From Lunularia cruciata (Eukaryota; Streptophyta; Marchantiopsida; Lunulariales; Lunulariaceae), in NCBI GenBank assembly GCA_948567375.1, contig OX419756.1, forward strand, positions 42,794,333 to 42,858,332: DNA of 64,000 nt. The letters run 5' to 3'. Positions 32,150-44,200 of the stretch are shown piece after piece; within the stretch, counting starts at the first letter, position 1, and each line of letters begins with the position of its first letter. Below the pieces are notes generated by a model. That model saw only the letters and a program-made list of their open reading frames with translations. It searched no databases and was not told where the DNA came from. The translations under genes and the position numbers were made by a program.

Positions 32150-33865
32150 GCCAATCCCCGGCACTCCCGATTGCATCGACCACCGAGAAGTGAACAACGC
32201 AGGCGTACAACCACCACCACGCGGACTCGTACGCTCGTTCCGAATGCCGGCAACCCCCAGGACCTCAGTTCACGGATCGCCGAGGCAGAGTAGGGACATG
32301 GCTGCCGGCACCGTAGTTGCACCCTGAAGGACTGGGGGTGCAATAAACAGTTGGGAAACAGCTTTCACCTTCAAGCTTCAATAGTCTTGTTTGTTTGTCT
32401 TGAGGACACACACCAAAAGCGCGTCGCCACTCATTAGGTGACACCCATGGGCATCGGCGAAAAAGTAGAACTGTAACTCCATCTATAAAGTCAGATAGAT
32501 AGAAGCTATTCTTATTTAGTAGTAGTACACTAGCTACGGAGGCTTCGTTTCATGGGCTCGGGCTCCATGAACTCTTATTGGCCAAATGAGTGCTACTTTA
32601 TGCTGTAAATAGAGGCTTCAAAGACCTTCTGTGAGAAAATGTTTTCAGACAAAAAGCTTCGGATTATCCTCACTTTGACTTCACCTTAAATAGATATTGT
32701 ACTATAAGGTCGGCGTCCACACGGCTTCCAAGCATATGGAGAGAGATGAAAAAATATCTAACCTTATAAGATATTTCTATTCAGTTGAGCTGTTATCATA
32801 GAAAATAAACCTTTTCGTTTAAGCGATTTCCGCATTTTGACATGGACATATGTTTTGTACCGTTTACGGAACCCATTTACATTCCTATTCATGGCATTCC
32901 TCGACCATTTGATCTTCATAACCTTGACCTCATAGTTACAAGAGAAATTTACTCTATTCTCTTGTTGTAAAAGAGAAATTCAATGTGCACCAAAATGATA
33001 TGCGGGTGTGACAGTTTATGAACATGATAGACATATATCCTTGCTGGATCGAAAGACATGAGGGGTCATAGTTATTCATGTTAAATATCAAGAATTTCGA
33101 TAGACCACGGATTATAATTTTCCTTAGAGAAAGCGAAATTGGGAAATCTAGTGTGCATAAATGCAAAAGACTTGAAATAACTTGTAGTTGACATACACTA
33201 ATAAAAGAGATACTTGAGACAAAAATTGCAGTAGAGTTCTACATTGAGCAGTAGGTCATCGGCTAGTATAATTTCCCACAAAGGTTGTCATTAATCACAC
33301 TTTTTAGGCCTTTTCTGAAGTAGGCCCGCACAATACTTATCTTGTACAAAGAATATATAATGTCTTTCATTATATTAGGCTCAGTAACTTACATATATTA
33401 CAGACACCTATTCATTCACTTTAAACTAAAATCCATGAACTCTCTATAGATCCAAGGAAAAATCAAATAAGAACAACAGTGTGAAATTAGTTTATAATAC
33501 AAACACCGGAAGAAAAAGCAACTTCATTATCAGCTTGTGCGATCATATCGCTAATACAAGGATGGAAGCCAATGGGTTATTTATAAATTTTATAGATGAA
33601 ATGTGAGAAAATTGCAGAAACAAGTATAGAAAGCAACAAATTATTGATAACTTTACACACGTGAATGAGAGAATACTCATTTGCTCTTACACGCCATGGC
33701 AAATGCCTGCATTTTTTGAAGTCTCAAAGCAAAGAGATAGATGTCTCGGGTGTTCTTTCCATTTTCTTTAATTGTGATATTGAATGAAGGGTATAAAGTT
33801 GTGAAATCAATACGGGACAATTCTCCATGATGAATATTCTCTTAAAAATTTTATAATTATATCAA

Positions 33866-35063
33866 GGAGGATAGTCAAAAATCCCTAACAAGTTTGCATA
33901 TTATAAATGTACCCAAAAGAATTTGATATTTACAAAAGTAGCCTTGGTTCAGAGGGCTGGTTTGTGGGGTTGAGTCACGAGAATCTGGGCCGTGCCGGAC
34001 TTTGGGTTTCCACTGGTGGTACCGACTTGGTATCCTTCCTTGAGCAACCAGGAAGGGTACTTGGTCCCTCGCGTCCATCTTTGCGGGGCATTTGCTTTTA
34101 TTGAGTTCGAGCAGACGATAGAAAGCAATATGGAGTGCTAATTGAGTGAGAAGTGAAACATATGAAATATGGGAAGAAACATGGGGAGAAAAGGCCAAAG
34201 CTCTCTAGTCAACATGAATTCAGCTATCACCTCTCTCATGGTACACTCGAGGAACTTAACGGGTGCAAGCAACTTGTCTATCAAACAAAGTTCCTCAAGA
34301 GCAAGAACGAGAAAACTAATCGTATTCACCAAGGATTAAGATGAAAAGATTGGAATCCTGCAATGACTTTGCGGGGCTACTGAGTTCTATCAATCACAAC
34401 ACATTGCACATTTCATTTACAAAACCAGAACTCACTAGTCTGCTTATATAAATTCCTCTTCTATGTCTTTTGTACCCTTGTTAGACTTGACTGATGCAAG
34501 CATTGCCTATCAAACAAAGTTCCAGAGTAGCTTTACAAGATGATGAAAACCAATCTTGATGAAAATACAAATTTATACAATATAGTAATAAAGAATAAAG
34601 AATTAGAGTTTTAAGCACCTGTTGCAAGTGGTAGGTTTACTTCTATTTGATGCAGTATTAGTAATAACCAATAAAGATTTAGAGTTTCAGGCACATGCTA
34701 CAAGTGGCAGGTTTACTTTTGCCTTCTTATATCTCTGTTATAGTAGGTGTAAGAACAATAGTTTAAGACACTAAAGTCATAGTTTGAAGCATTATCTGTG
34801 GTCTGCTCGAGCTTGAATTGAATTCAGTAAAGTAAAAGTATTGCGGAGATGTGCATGACCAACCAAGTACACTTCTTGGTTGCTCACGGAAGGTACCAAG
34901 TCCAGTACCACCCATGGAACCCCAAAGCCATGCATGGCCTGCCCTCCTTGGACCTAACCCCACTGAACCGAGTCGTAAATTCCAAGGTTACTTTTGTAAA
35001 TATCAAATTATTTGGGATATATTTATAATAAACACATTTTTTAGAGGTGTTTGGAAATTCCCC
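33866..35063. mobile_element. Mutator-like non-autonomous element with long inverted arms
   Basis: The left arm (33866 to about 34125) and the inverted right arm (about 34795-35063) match over some 250 bp. Shared blocks are TTTGATATTTACAAAAGTA, CCTTGG.TCAG.GGG, GGTGGTAC.GACTTGGTA, GAGCAACCA.GAAG.GTACTTGG and CTCGAGCAGAC-like sequence. Flanking 9-mers are TTATATCAA (33857-33865) and TTGTATCAG (35064-35072), seven of nine equal with two A/G changes. Nine-bp duplications and long arms are typical of Mutator-like elements. No transposase was seen; the centre has only short ORFs and two internal direct repeats. Confidence 0.78.
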
Positions 35064-36494
35064 TTGTATCAGTTGGTCATAAAAAGTATTTATTTGGATA
35101 ATATGACTAAGTAGAACATTTGGGTTTTTACGAAAGAACTTCATGTTAGGGTTAAGAATGCTACATGTTACTACTTAAAAAATTAAATGTTTGAAATAGA
35201 AATTATTTTTGTTTATGGCAACTAATCTTGTGAACTAGTTTTCATAGTAATAAATCATATGCAAGAATCTAAATAAACCTAGCATAAGATCAATAGGTTG
35301 CTTAATTACTTTATCTTTCAAAATTAACTCTTTAATATATTTATGTATATACCTGTACTTACAAAAATGCATGATTAATATAATAAATAACTGATAAAAA
35401 AGCAAAATTATGGTCAACTCAATTTAGGACTCCATTATTTGGGATAAGTCTTGAGATTGCTATGTATATTATAAGAATTATAACATGCATAACTCTTATA
35501 TATGCCTAATATTTATGGCTAACATAGGACAAGAATTGGATATGTGGAGGCTTGTTATATCAAATAGTGGAAAATTAAATATCTATCTTGTGCTCATAGG
35601 ATTTTATTTTCTCATGAGTTATAATAGCTTTTTGGCTTTTTTCATTTTTCAATGGGCTGATTATTGATTATATTCCATTATAGCCCATCAACCAATTACT
35701 ATGTAAAATCAGTATAAATTTTAAATTTGAATTATAAATGATGTAATTATATTTCTAGAATTCTATTGCAAAGAATGTTCTACAAACTATTCTTAGAATG
35801 TTCAAAGTCAATAATAATAAATAATAGATAATATCTTATAATGAGTTAGATATGTAATTAATTATTATAGAATATAAGTCTATTGATTAATCATTTATTC
35901 TTGTTAAATATTTTATTTAGTAGTATATCATAAACTATGTTACCCATATTAACTAAATATCATATTAAATGAAAATTCCTTATGAATAAATTTTAAATTT
36001 TTATTAAAACCAATCAAAATGAGAACAATGTTCACATTGTCATACTTTGCTATTTTCTTTCAAAGCACACCGGTTCCTACTTGCTTACTTGGTGCCTACT
36101 TGTGGAACTTATGGAAAGAAGGATGTGTAGACTTGTTTTTATAACTTAAGCCCGCCTATTTGCACAACCATCAGAACCTTCTACCCTTGTTTCTAGTGTT
36201 TGTTGTACCAAGTAGTAGAAGAACATGCGACCTAACCTATCATCACACCATGCACCCTTGGTCTATTGGAAATCACTTCTTGTATTACCAAGGTGAAATA
36301 CACATTACATCTAGAAGGAAACAACCTAAACACAATGCAAGCACACCAATCATATCCATTGGGCATATAATCAAACATGCAAGCATAGAGAAGAACCAAA
36401 CCAAGAAACTTTGCAAAAACTCTTTATACTTTTGGTAGATGTGCTTTATAACCTCCTTGTTTTGTCCAAGAGCTGCTCTCAATCTGTACTCCAA

Positions 36495-36578
36495 GTTTGC
36501 ATCCAATCTCTACTCTAGGTAGAGAAATTCTACACCGTTTGCATCCAATCTCTACTCTAGGTAGAGAAATTCTACACC
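36495..36578. repeat. Perfect 42-bp tandem duplication
   Basis: Two identical 42-bp units, each starting GTTTGCATCC and ending TTCTACACC, directly adjoin. Identity suggests a recent event in otherwise decayed DNA. Confidence 0.97.
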
Positions 36579-37500
36579 TTTTGATGGGAAAAATCTACAA
36601 GGCTTAGATAAGGATAACTTCTACTCTTAAGCTCCAATTCAAATGTTTTAAGACTCAAGAGAAAGTATGTGATACAAGCTTTCCAATGATATAAAGCAAG
36701 CTTAAATCTAACCACTATTGCTCTCTTGACAAGGTCTCATACTTGGCCATAGTTTTGTAGTTTAAAGCCTAATTTTAAAAGTCATAAGTGAGGTTTAAAT
36801 CTTGATTCTTGCACAATTTATAGGCAAATTTTGGCCCATGAATTTATGTTAAATAATAAGGAACCCTTAAGAAAAATATAATCCTTTCAATTATGACTTG
36901 AAACTTGAGATTTGATATCTAGTTGTAGTTGGACATAAAATTGCTCTACTTAGCTCACAAACCAAGTCTCATTACATTATCTATAAACCCTACGCAATTC
37001 AAATTTTAAAAATTAATTTATTGTGCTATTTTTTAAACTCTATAAATTTTAATTTTCTTAATCCAATCTTGACCCCTAAATATAGATCAATTCTCAAGCT
37101 AAGTTAACTTTTCAGCTCTACCAACTAAATTATATTTGATCCAAGACCCTAAATTATCTATTTGAAAAAATTGTATAAAACCTTTATAGAGATGCAAGAT
37201 TTTACCACAAACAACAATGGAATTTTTTATAAATGATTCCAACCACAACTTGAGAAGTGACCAAGATTCAAACTTGATCATAATCTCCTCTCCAACACCT
37301 TGATTTCCAATAATCCATCTTCAATTGATCAAATCAGATTTTCAGTCAACTTAAATGTCAAATTTCTTAGTGTCAACACAACTAGCATTTTTTCTACTTT
37401 CTAATCCCACTCACAGATTGTGAAAAGCTATAATGGAACTCTCAAAATCCTATGGTTTGTGCACCTTGGTATGAATTTGCAAATTATGAGTGGCATATGA

Positions 37501-37540
37501 TCAATTGAAGCAAGGGGGTGTACCCCCTTGCTTCAATTGA
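37501..37540. repeat. Near-perfect palindrome, 19-bp arms
   Basis: The left arm TCAATTGAAGCAAGGGGGT and its exact reverse complement are separated by 2 nt. It would form a hairpin or cruciform. There is no T run to suggest a terminator, and it lies in gene-poor DNA. Confidence 0.95.
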
Positions 37541-39383
37541 TAGTTCAAATTTCTTCACTCATAACTTGCTCAATTTCCCTAGTTCTTGTTTTTGAACCAT
37601 AGCTTGTTTGCTTTCTTGCAAATTGTGGTCTTTGCTCCCCAAGTGCTCTTCCATAACCTCCTCAAACATCAAACACTTCAGACCTCACATGTTGGAACCC
37701 AATTTCTTGCACTTTTGTCACTTGGTCATTTCTCCTTTTGACATAAGACCCCACAACTCCACCTTGAAGGCCTTGACCAAAATTAAATCCTTTTATTTCT
37801 ACAAAAACATATAAATAGTTCAATTTCAAACATATCCATCAATAAGCATAAGAAGGATAATATGACACATAGTTTCCATCACCGATCCCATAAATATGAG
37901 CTCAAAATGTACTACAATCCAAGTTCAAAAGTGATTAGGGTGAAAATTATGAAGCTTGATGAGAAAAAGATAGAGGAGTGGTAGATCAGGAGCATAGAAC
38001 GTATGAGCCAAACTCTTCTTTTGATGTCTAACTCCCATACTCAACTACAACTATCACTCTTCAAAGTCTTCCTTCCACTCCAAACTCCTAAGACTAAAAA
38101 CCCTCCCTTTTTTTTCAATTCTTGACCACCTATATACATCAAAGTCCTTGAAAATGCCAAGATCATAAGTTGTGTGGCCAATCACTTAAATTTGCATAGA
38201 TTTCTCACATGGAAAATTGCTCAATTGTGAATTCTATCATACAATTTACTCCAACATTACAAAGATAAATAACACTAACTATCTTTTCATTAGCTATGCC
38301 AACCACAATAAAACAACTTGAATTTGAACTTGAATTTTTATGATTGACATGAATAATTTGGCAAATAACTATTAGTAAGATGTTCAAGCCATGTTAATAA
38401 TTTTTCCTCGCTATTGACACAATTTTTATAAATATCATAGAATTACCAAATTTTCCTAATCATATATTTTCAATTATTACAAAATTATATAATATAACAC
38501 TTTAACTTTATTAGCATTTATTTAAAAAGTCCCAATTTGGCTACATCTTAATACAAATAATGAATCTTCAATACACCTTCTTGAGTATATTGAAGTCTTG
38601 GCTAGCTTGATTAAGATTCAAGTTAACATAAATCCATGTATTATTTTAATAATTTTATATCTAGTCAACTAGGTTGACTATTTTGGAACTTTGGATCCTC
38701 AAACCTCACTTAAACCTACAAGCATGTAAGCCAATAATCAATGATATATATTGAATAATAGAAGTTAAATTCATAGATGAATTGGATGGATTGAATGAAC
38801 TTGGTTAGTGTAGTTAGCAAGAGTAAAAAATATAACATTGTTTAAATATGACATAAAATTTTCATCTTAACTTATTAACAAAGTGTTGCTCAAGAATTAC
38901 TATGATGGTTGCAAATAAAGAAGAAATATTACAAATTTTAATTTTATTATGTGTATTATGTAGAAGATGTTCACCTTTTGCATGCTTTCCAAGTTTATCA
39001 ACATAATGATTTTGCTTCTTGCACTAGCTGCTTTATTTATAGCTCTATATAGTCCAAGTAGAGATGCTTCATGAGTGGTGCTCTTTGTGCACTTCTTATG
39101 TCCTACTTAAGTCATCAATATATACGTCATGATAAAAGGTTAGAAAGGGTGTTAAAAAAAGAGTAAAAGTAGAAGGTACATGAAATAGCAAATTGTAGTT
39201 TTGCTTAGACTTTAACAACAAACAACAATATCAAAAGACAATCAACTATTGATAAGAAGACTAGATATTTTCACACAAGAATACAATCCAAAAATTGTGG
39301 ATAAAATGCCATACAAAAATAGAAACTTTGAGATGATGATGAGAGAATATTATGAGAAGAAAATATTTTTCTAATTAAATATA

Positions 39384-39492
39384 TGTAAAAGACCAAGGAG
39401 AGAAATAGGAAAATGGAAGATCAGAGTGGAAGATCAAATTGAAACTCTCAAGTGAAGTAAATTTCAAATGCCTAGTATGAGCTTGGGCTTTT
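39384..39492 (-). repeat. 3' LTR of element E, outer fragment
   Basis: TGTAAAAGACC to GGGCTTTT matches the start (plus view) of the LTR at 52015. The remainder of this LTR continues at 47015 after the insert C. Confidence 0.8.
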
Positions 39493-40091
39493 TGTATATT
39501 TTGAGGACAAGAGAATCTTCAAGAGAAACACAAGAGAAGAAACACAAGAGAAACCCAAGGCTTAATCCCTCAATACTCTAATGCCCCAAAGGAGCACCTT
39601 GTCTTTATTATATTACATAGAGGATCCACTCAATAGGAGCTCCATCCTTGGATTAGATACATGGATTGGTGATATGTTAGTGAGCTCCTTTAGATTATTT
39701 GCATGGATTGGTGGCATGTTGATCCTTGACCTATGTGGTTGGAATAATTTTGACAAGCAAGAATCTTTAGGGAATCATCTTGTATGAAGCTTAGAACAAC
39801 ATGGATGAGTTTTGTTGGAAATCTCTTGACAAGACAAACAAGGGAGACAAGGCTAAGCCAAATTCTCTAGTGGAGTTAAAATATTATTTTTCAAGGCTTA
39901 ATCCATCTATTAAGGCCTCCAAAATTAGCTCTTAAGTTTTTAGGGTATTTTTGACCTCTACTTTAATAGTGGAAGTACATTTTTGGTGACACCTCTATTT
40001 GATCTACTTAGATAATCATATATAATGTCCTTCTAGATATTACCAAGATAATTTCCACCTCTAAATAATATATCAAACTAATGGTATTACA
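39493..40091 (-). repeat. 3' LTR of element C
   Basis: 599 bp with TG/CA ends in the plus view (TGTATATTTTGAGG to GGTATTACA). It is followed on the internal side by a purine-rich tract (AAAAGAGGGATG on the minus strand). Confidence 0.8.
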
Positions 40092-41400
40092 AACATCCCT
40101 CTTTTAAGATGCAACGTCCTCTTTGCAAAGTTGTTGCTCAAAAGATTGCACTAACACCAGTGCATGGGTCAAGTTAGCTATTGTCTCCCATGTTGCCTCA
40201 TACAATGGGTACCCTTTCCAATGAGATATTCCATATGTGGATGGCGGGTACCATGGATGCATTTTTGGAGAATGTGTTTGACTTCATATTCCTCCATGCC
40301 ATCAATGAATGTAGGACAAGGTCTAACTTTTTGTATCCAAGAAATTAGGATGGTTGGAGTGCATATCTATGTAGTAAGGAACATGGAATAGTGGATAGAT
40401 CTTCATGTGTGGTGGTAGCTCAAGGTGATATGCCACTATGCCAATTTGACCAAGGATTGGAAAAGGCCCAATAAAATGAGTTTTGAGCTTACAAGGGCCA
40501 ACTAACATGAGGTTTGTTATGGACAACTAGACTTTATCCTCAACATTGAACTCCATATGCCTATGATGTGCATCTATATAATCTTCCTATTGATTTTGGA
40601 TGATCTGCAACCTATGCTTGGCATTCTCTATACCCTATTGGATTTTTTTGACATTGTCAACTTTTCTAATCATTGGGTGAATCTTTACCAAGCTTGAAGA
40701 TATGAAAGGGTGTGACAAAAAATGGTGTGACATGTGTAGATAAATTCACTGAATTGTTATAGGAAAATTCCACTGTAGAATGAAGGTGTCCAAACTTTCT
40801 TAGTCCTTTAAGGTGAAGCTCTAGAGCATGTCCTCAATAGTGCAATTAGCCTGCTCTATCTTTCCATTGGTTTGTGGATGGTATACCATGGACATAGTGA
40901 GTTTGGTTTTGAAGATTCAAAGAGTATTCTCCAAAACAAACTAGTGAATTGAATGCCCTGATTAGTGATGAGCACTTGAGACAAGCCATAGTGAGAAAAG
41001 ACTATAGTTACCTAGAATTGAGCTAATTGTAGATCAATCATGTCCTTGGTCCTAATACACACATGAATCATTTTTTTGAGTTGGTCTACAATGACTACAA
41101 TAGATTCAAACTCTGAGGTGGTCTTGGGCAATTCATAAACCAAATCCATCCTAACCTATTCCCAACATTGTGTAGGATTAGGGAGGGGTTAAAGCAGTCC
41201 TACAAGAGCATGATTAGAGGCTTTATTTTGTTGATAGAGTAGGCAGCTTTGAAGGTACTCTATCACATTCTTGCTCATCTTTGGCCAATAGTAATGACTT
41301 TTCATTACATCTAAGATCTTGTCCACAATGTGACCTACAATGGCAAAATCATGACACTTTGCTAGGATGGTGGTTCTCAAGTTTGGGGCATCCTGAATCT
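40092..41400 (-). pseudogene. Integrase and chromodomain of element C, broken
   Basis: The zinc-binding part lies near 41380-41190 (KCHDFAIVGHIVDK, HYYWPKMSKNVIEYLQSC). The core is scattered through 41150-40700 with lost frame. The C-terminal chromodomain lies at about 40290-40165: MEEYEVKHILQKCIHGTRH then a 4-nt deletion relative to D in EYLVHW.KGYP. Copy D has the same chromodomain at 58963-59085. In chromoviruses this domain follows integrase and binds modified histone tails. Confidence 0.68.
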
Positions 41401-41871
41401 ATAACTTACCATCACAAAAGGTGAGTCCTTATGTACTAGTTACATCTTTGGATGATTGAGCTCCTACAATATGTAGGTCAATCTTCATAGTAATAACAAT
41501 CCTTTGCCTTAATATTGGGTTCATCTTGACCTCAACTACCCAAATTGTTTGCCATAGGCATTCAATTGAATGCATTTGCAAGTTGTTACTTGCTTTCCAT
41601 ACACGAGATTGTCATGTTGAACCATTGTCTCCACTTTTCCCACTAAATTTGTTGATGAGATAGATTCCTCTTTGCCTCAAGGTAGACTAGAGATTGATGA
41701 TTTGTCTCCACTACAAATGCACACTCACCAAGATAGTGTTTCCAATACCTTGTTGCAAGGATAATGGTCAACTCTTTTTGTTTAATGATGTGATATTTGC
41801 ATTCTATCAGTAACAACTTTCACAAGAAATATGCAACTAGGTGCCATCCTTCATTCTATTCCTATTGTAGG
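41401..41871 (-). pseudogene. RNase H region of element C, interrupted
   Basis: The minus strand just before the solo LTR keeps RNase H-like traces (LATRYWKHYL- and HHIIKQKELTIIL-like, 41700-41800). Their counterparts are in D at 57390-57530. The domain is cut by the solo LTR at 41872 and continues at 42608. Confidence 0.5.
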
Positions 41872-42607
41872 TGTAATACCAAGAGCTAGCCATATGATCT
41901 AGATGTGAAATTTGGTTTGGTAACATCTAAAATGAAGTTATACATGATGGTCAAAATATATTAGATAAAAATATCACCAAAAGAGTACTTCTACTAATAG
42001 AGTAGAAACCAAAATAGACTTGAGAACCTTAAAACCAATAGCTAGACATATGATTTAAAGGTGAGAATTGGTTTCATAATATCTTGAAGGAATGTTACAT
42101 ATGATGTACTAAACAGATCAGCAAGAGGTATCACCAAAAGTGGACTTCTACTAATAGAGTAGGAACCAAAATATGCTTGAAATCTTTGAAGGCAATTTTG
42201 GAGGCCTAAATGGATGAATTAGGCCTCAAAAATGTGCAGATGCCCCCCCCCTAATGAAGAAAGGATTTCCTTCCCTCCCCCCCTTGTTTGTCTCGTCAAG
42301 AGCTTTCAAACAGTACCTTACGTGATTTTGAGACTCTTATAGGAAGATTTCCTAAAAGATTCCCTCTGGTCAAAGCTTGTTTGACCAACCGGATAGGACC
42401 TAGACCAACATGTCACCCATCCAAGTAAGTAATCCAAGGGTAGAGCTTGCTGACATGTCATCTATCTGTGTGCCTAATCCTATGGTGGAGCTTCCTTAGA
42501 AGATATCCTCTTTGTCTATATAATAAAGAGAAGGTACTCCTTTAAGGCACCAAATGTTGAGTGTGTGATCTGTGGTTTCTCTCTTCTCTTGTCCTTGAAG
42601 TATAACA
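41872..42607 (+). repeat. Solo family-2 LTR in element C with target duplication
   Basis: Starts TGTAATACCAAGAGC and ends AAGTATAACA. Flanked by GTAGG (41867-41871) and ATAGG (42608-42612), one change. The first about 160 bp are repeated in diverged form from about 42040, so the U3 is partly doubled and the LTR is long (736 bp). It contains C-runs near 42243-42285. Confidence 0.82.
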
Positions 42608-43700
42608 ATAGGACTACTCCTATCATAATGCATGATGCATCTATAGCCAGCTTGATTGGACATTTTGGGTCATATTATTTCAAGATTAGTAATACATCTT
42701 TCAATTCGTAAAAGGCCAATTCTTGTGTGGTTCCTCACATTCACTTCTTGCCCTTACCAAGTAGTGGTGTAAGAGGTTGTGTGACCTTGGAGAAGTCCTT
42801 GACAAATTGAACCTTAGAAACCTTAGAGTCCTTAACAAATTGAAACTTTTCAATTCCAAGAACTTCTTGAGTTGAGTCTTATCATTTGGAGCACCCTATT
42901 TCTAAATGACCTCTACTTGATCTATTAATACTTGGATACCTTTTTCACTTACTCTATGCCTAAATATATCTACTTCAAACTTGCCAAACTCACACTTTGA
43001 GATTCTGGCATATAATTGATTTTGTTGTAGGATCTAGAGACTTCATATAGATGTTGCTTGTGTTCCATTATCATCCTAATGTAGACTAAGATATCATCAA
43101 GGAAAATGATAATAGATTTATCCAAGTATGGATAAATATAACATTCATCAAACTCATGAAAGTGGTTGGTATGAAGGTGAGGCCAAACTACATCACCAAG
43201 CACTCAAAGTGACCATACCTTATTAAAAGGCAGTTTTGTTTATGTCTTCCTCCTTGATCCTAATTAGGTGGTAACCTCTCCATGGATCCAGTTTAGTGAA
43301 GTGTTATGCCTCATTTGAGTTTATAAATAAGTTATACATGCAAAGATGAAGAAAAAATACCCTTTCTTCATTGTTTGTTAATTTAGGCCTTGGTAGCCAG
43401 TGCACATACACATTATATTGACCTTCTTCTTCACAAACAAGATAAGAGCCCCATATGCTGATACAATAGGTTGGATAAACCCTTTTTGTACTATATCCTT
43501 GATTTGAGCCTTACACCCCTCCAACTCATGAGGTGATAGTCAATAAGGGGTCTTACAAGGAGATGTCTTCCCAAGAAGTATCTCAATTTTTATGATCTAC
43601 TCCATTGTGTTTGGTAATTTAAGGGTAAATCATCATGAAAGACATCTTGAAACTCATTAACCATATCATTCATATTCTCAAGAATTTTTCCATCAAGTTA
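42608..43700 (-). pseudogene. Reverse transcriptase of element C, broken
   Basis: The catalytic block is [13 protein letters not shown] in the open piece 42970-43203, with YIYPYLDKS before it. Earlier RT blocks (43260-43560) are readable only in several frames. The pieces match D at 56400-57080. Catalytic DD is intact but the gene is not. Confidence 0.78.
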
Positions 43701-43759
43701 TGTATACTATACTTCTCTTATAAGACCCATGAAATCTCTATCTATCTTACTCATAGGTG

Positions 43760-44200
43760 TTTTCCCTATGATATAGAGAGGCAATTCTTTCCTTTATGAT
43801 CCGCAAAAATCTTCCATTGGCTAGTTCTAACTACTTTCTTTCTCCATTCAACCATGTGGTTGTAGTGCTCCATCCATGACATGCATAAGATTGCATTGTA
43901 ATAAGCTAACCATATCACATGCCACTCAATTTCTTTTTGATACTCTCCTATAGGGAGTGCTACCTTTCTAGGTAACAACTTAATTCTCTATGTCTGACTA
44001 TTATCTACTTCTTCATTCTCATCTTTCACTAGTTCCATCCCTAACCTTATTGTAATAAAACAAGACAAGAAATTATTTGTTGCTCTAGGGTCTATCAATA
44101 CTCTAACTTGATTGGCTTCAAGAACTCCATTTACAACAATCAGTTGTGTGTTTGGCTTCCTTAACCTTTGCACACTTGTCTTCTTCGTCCCCCACTTTTA
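43760..44200 (-). pseudogene. Protease of element C, broken
   Basis: VLIDPRATNNFLSCFI (44100-44050) aligns with ILIDLGATKNLLSC of copy D. The usual D-S/T-G-A is changed to D-P-R-A, so the enzyme would be dead. CMSWMEHYN at 43870 corresponds to the Ty3 GMPWL-like block. Confidence 0.65.

Larger units (their letters stand above)
30890..33865. other. No gene recognised
   Basis: Mixed sequence. 31600-32350 is GC-richer and has ORFs to 75 codons without motifs. It contains the repeat/hairpin cluster at 31083-31322 and a 35-bp tandem duplication at 32080. From 32.9 kb it turns AT-rich. Confidence 0.4.
35064..39383. other. No gene seen, AT-rich
   Basis: Strongly AT-rich spacer before the retrotransposon nest. 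ORFs are short (at most 92 codons) and show no motif. It contains the 42-bp tandem duplication at 36495 and the palindrome at 37501. Confidence 0.5.

Noticed and set aside
34138..34344. ORFs on both strands in the centre of the Mutator-like element
   Set aside because: Overlapping antisense ORFs of 63-64 codons without a known domain do not show a captured gene or a transposase.
37501..37540. Transcription terminator reading of the palindrome
   Set aside because: Intrinsic terminators are bacterial; there is no T run and no gene nearby.
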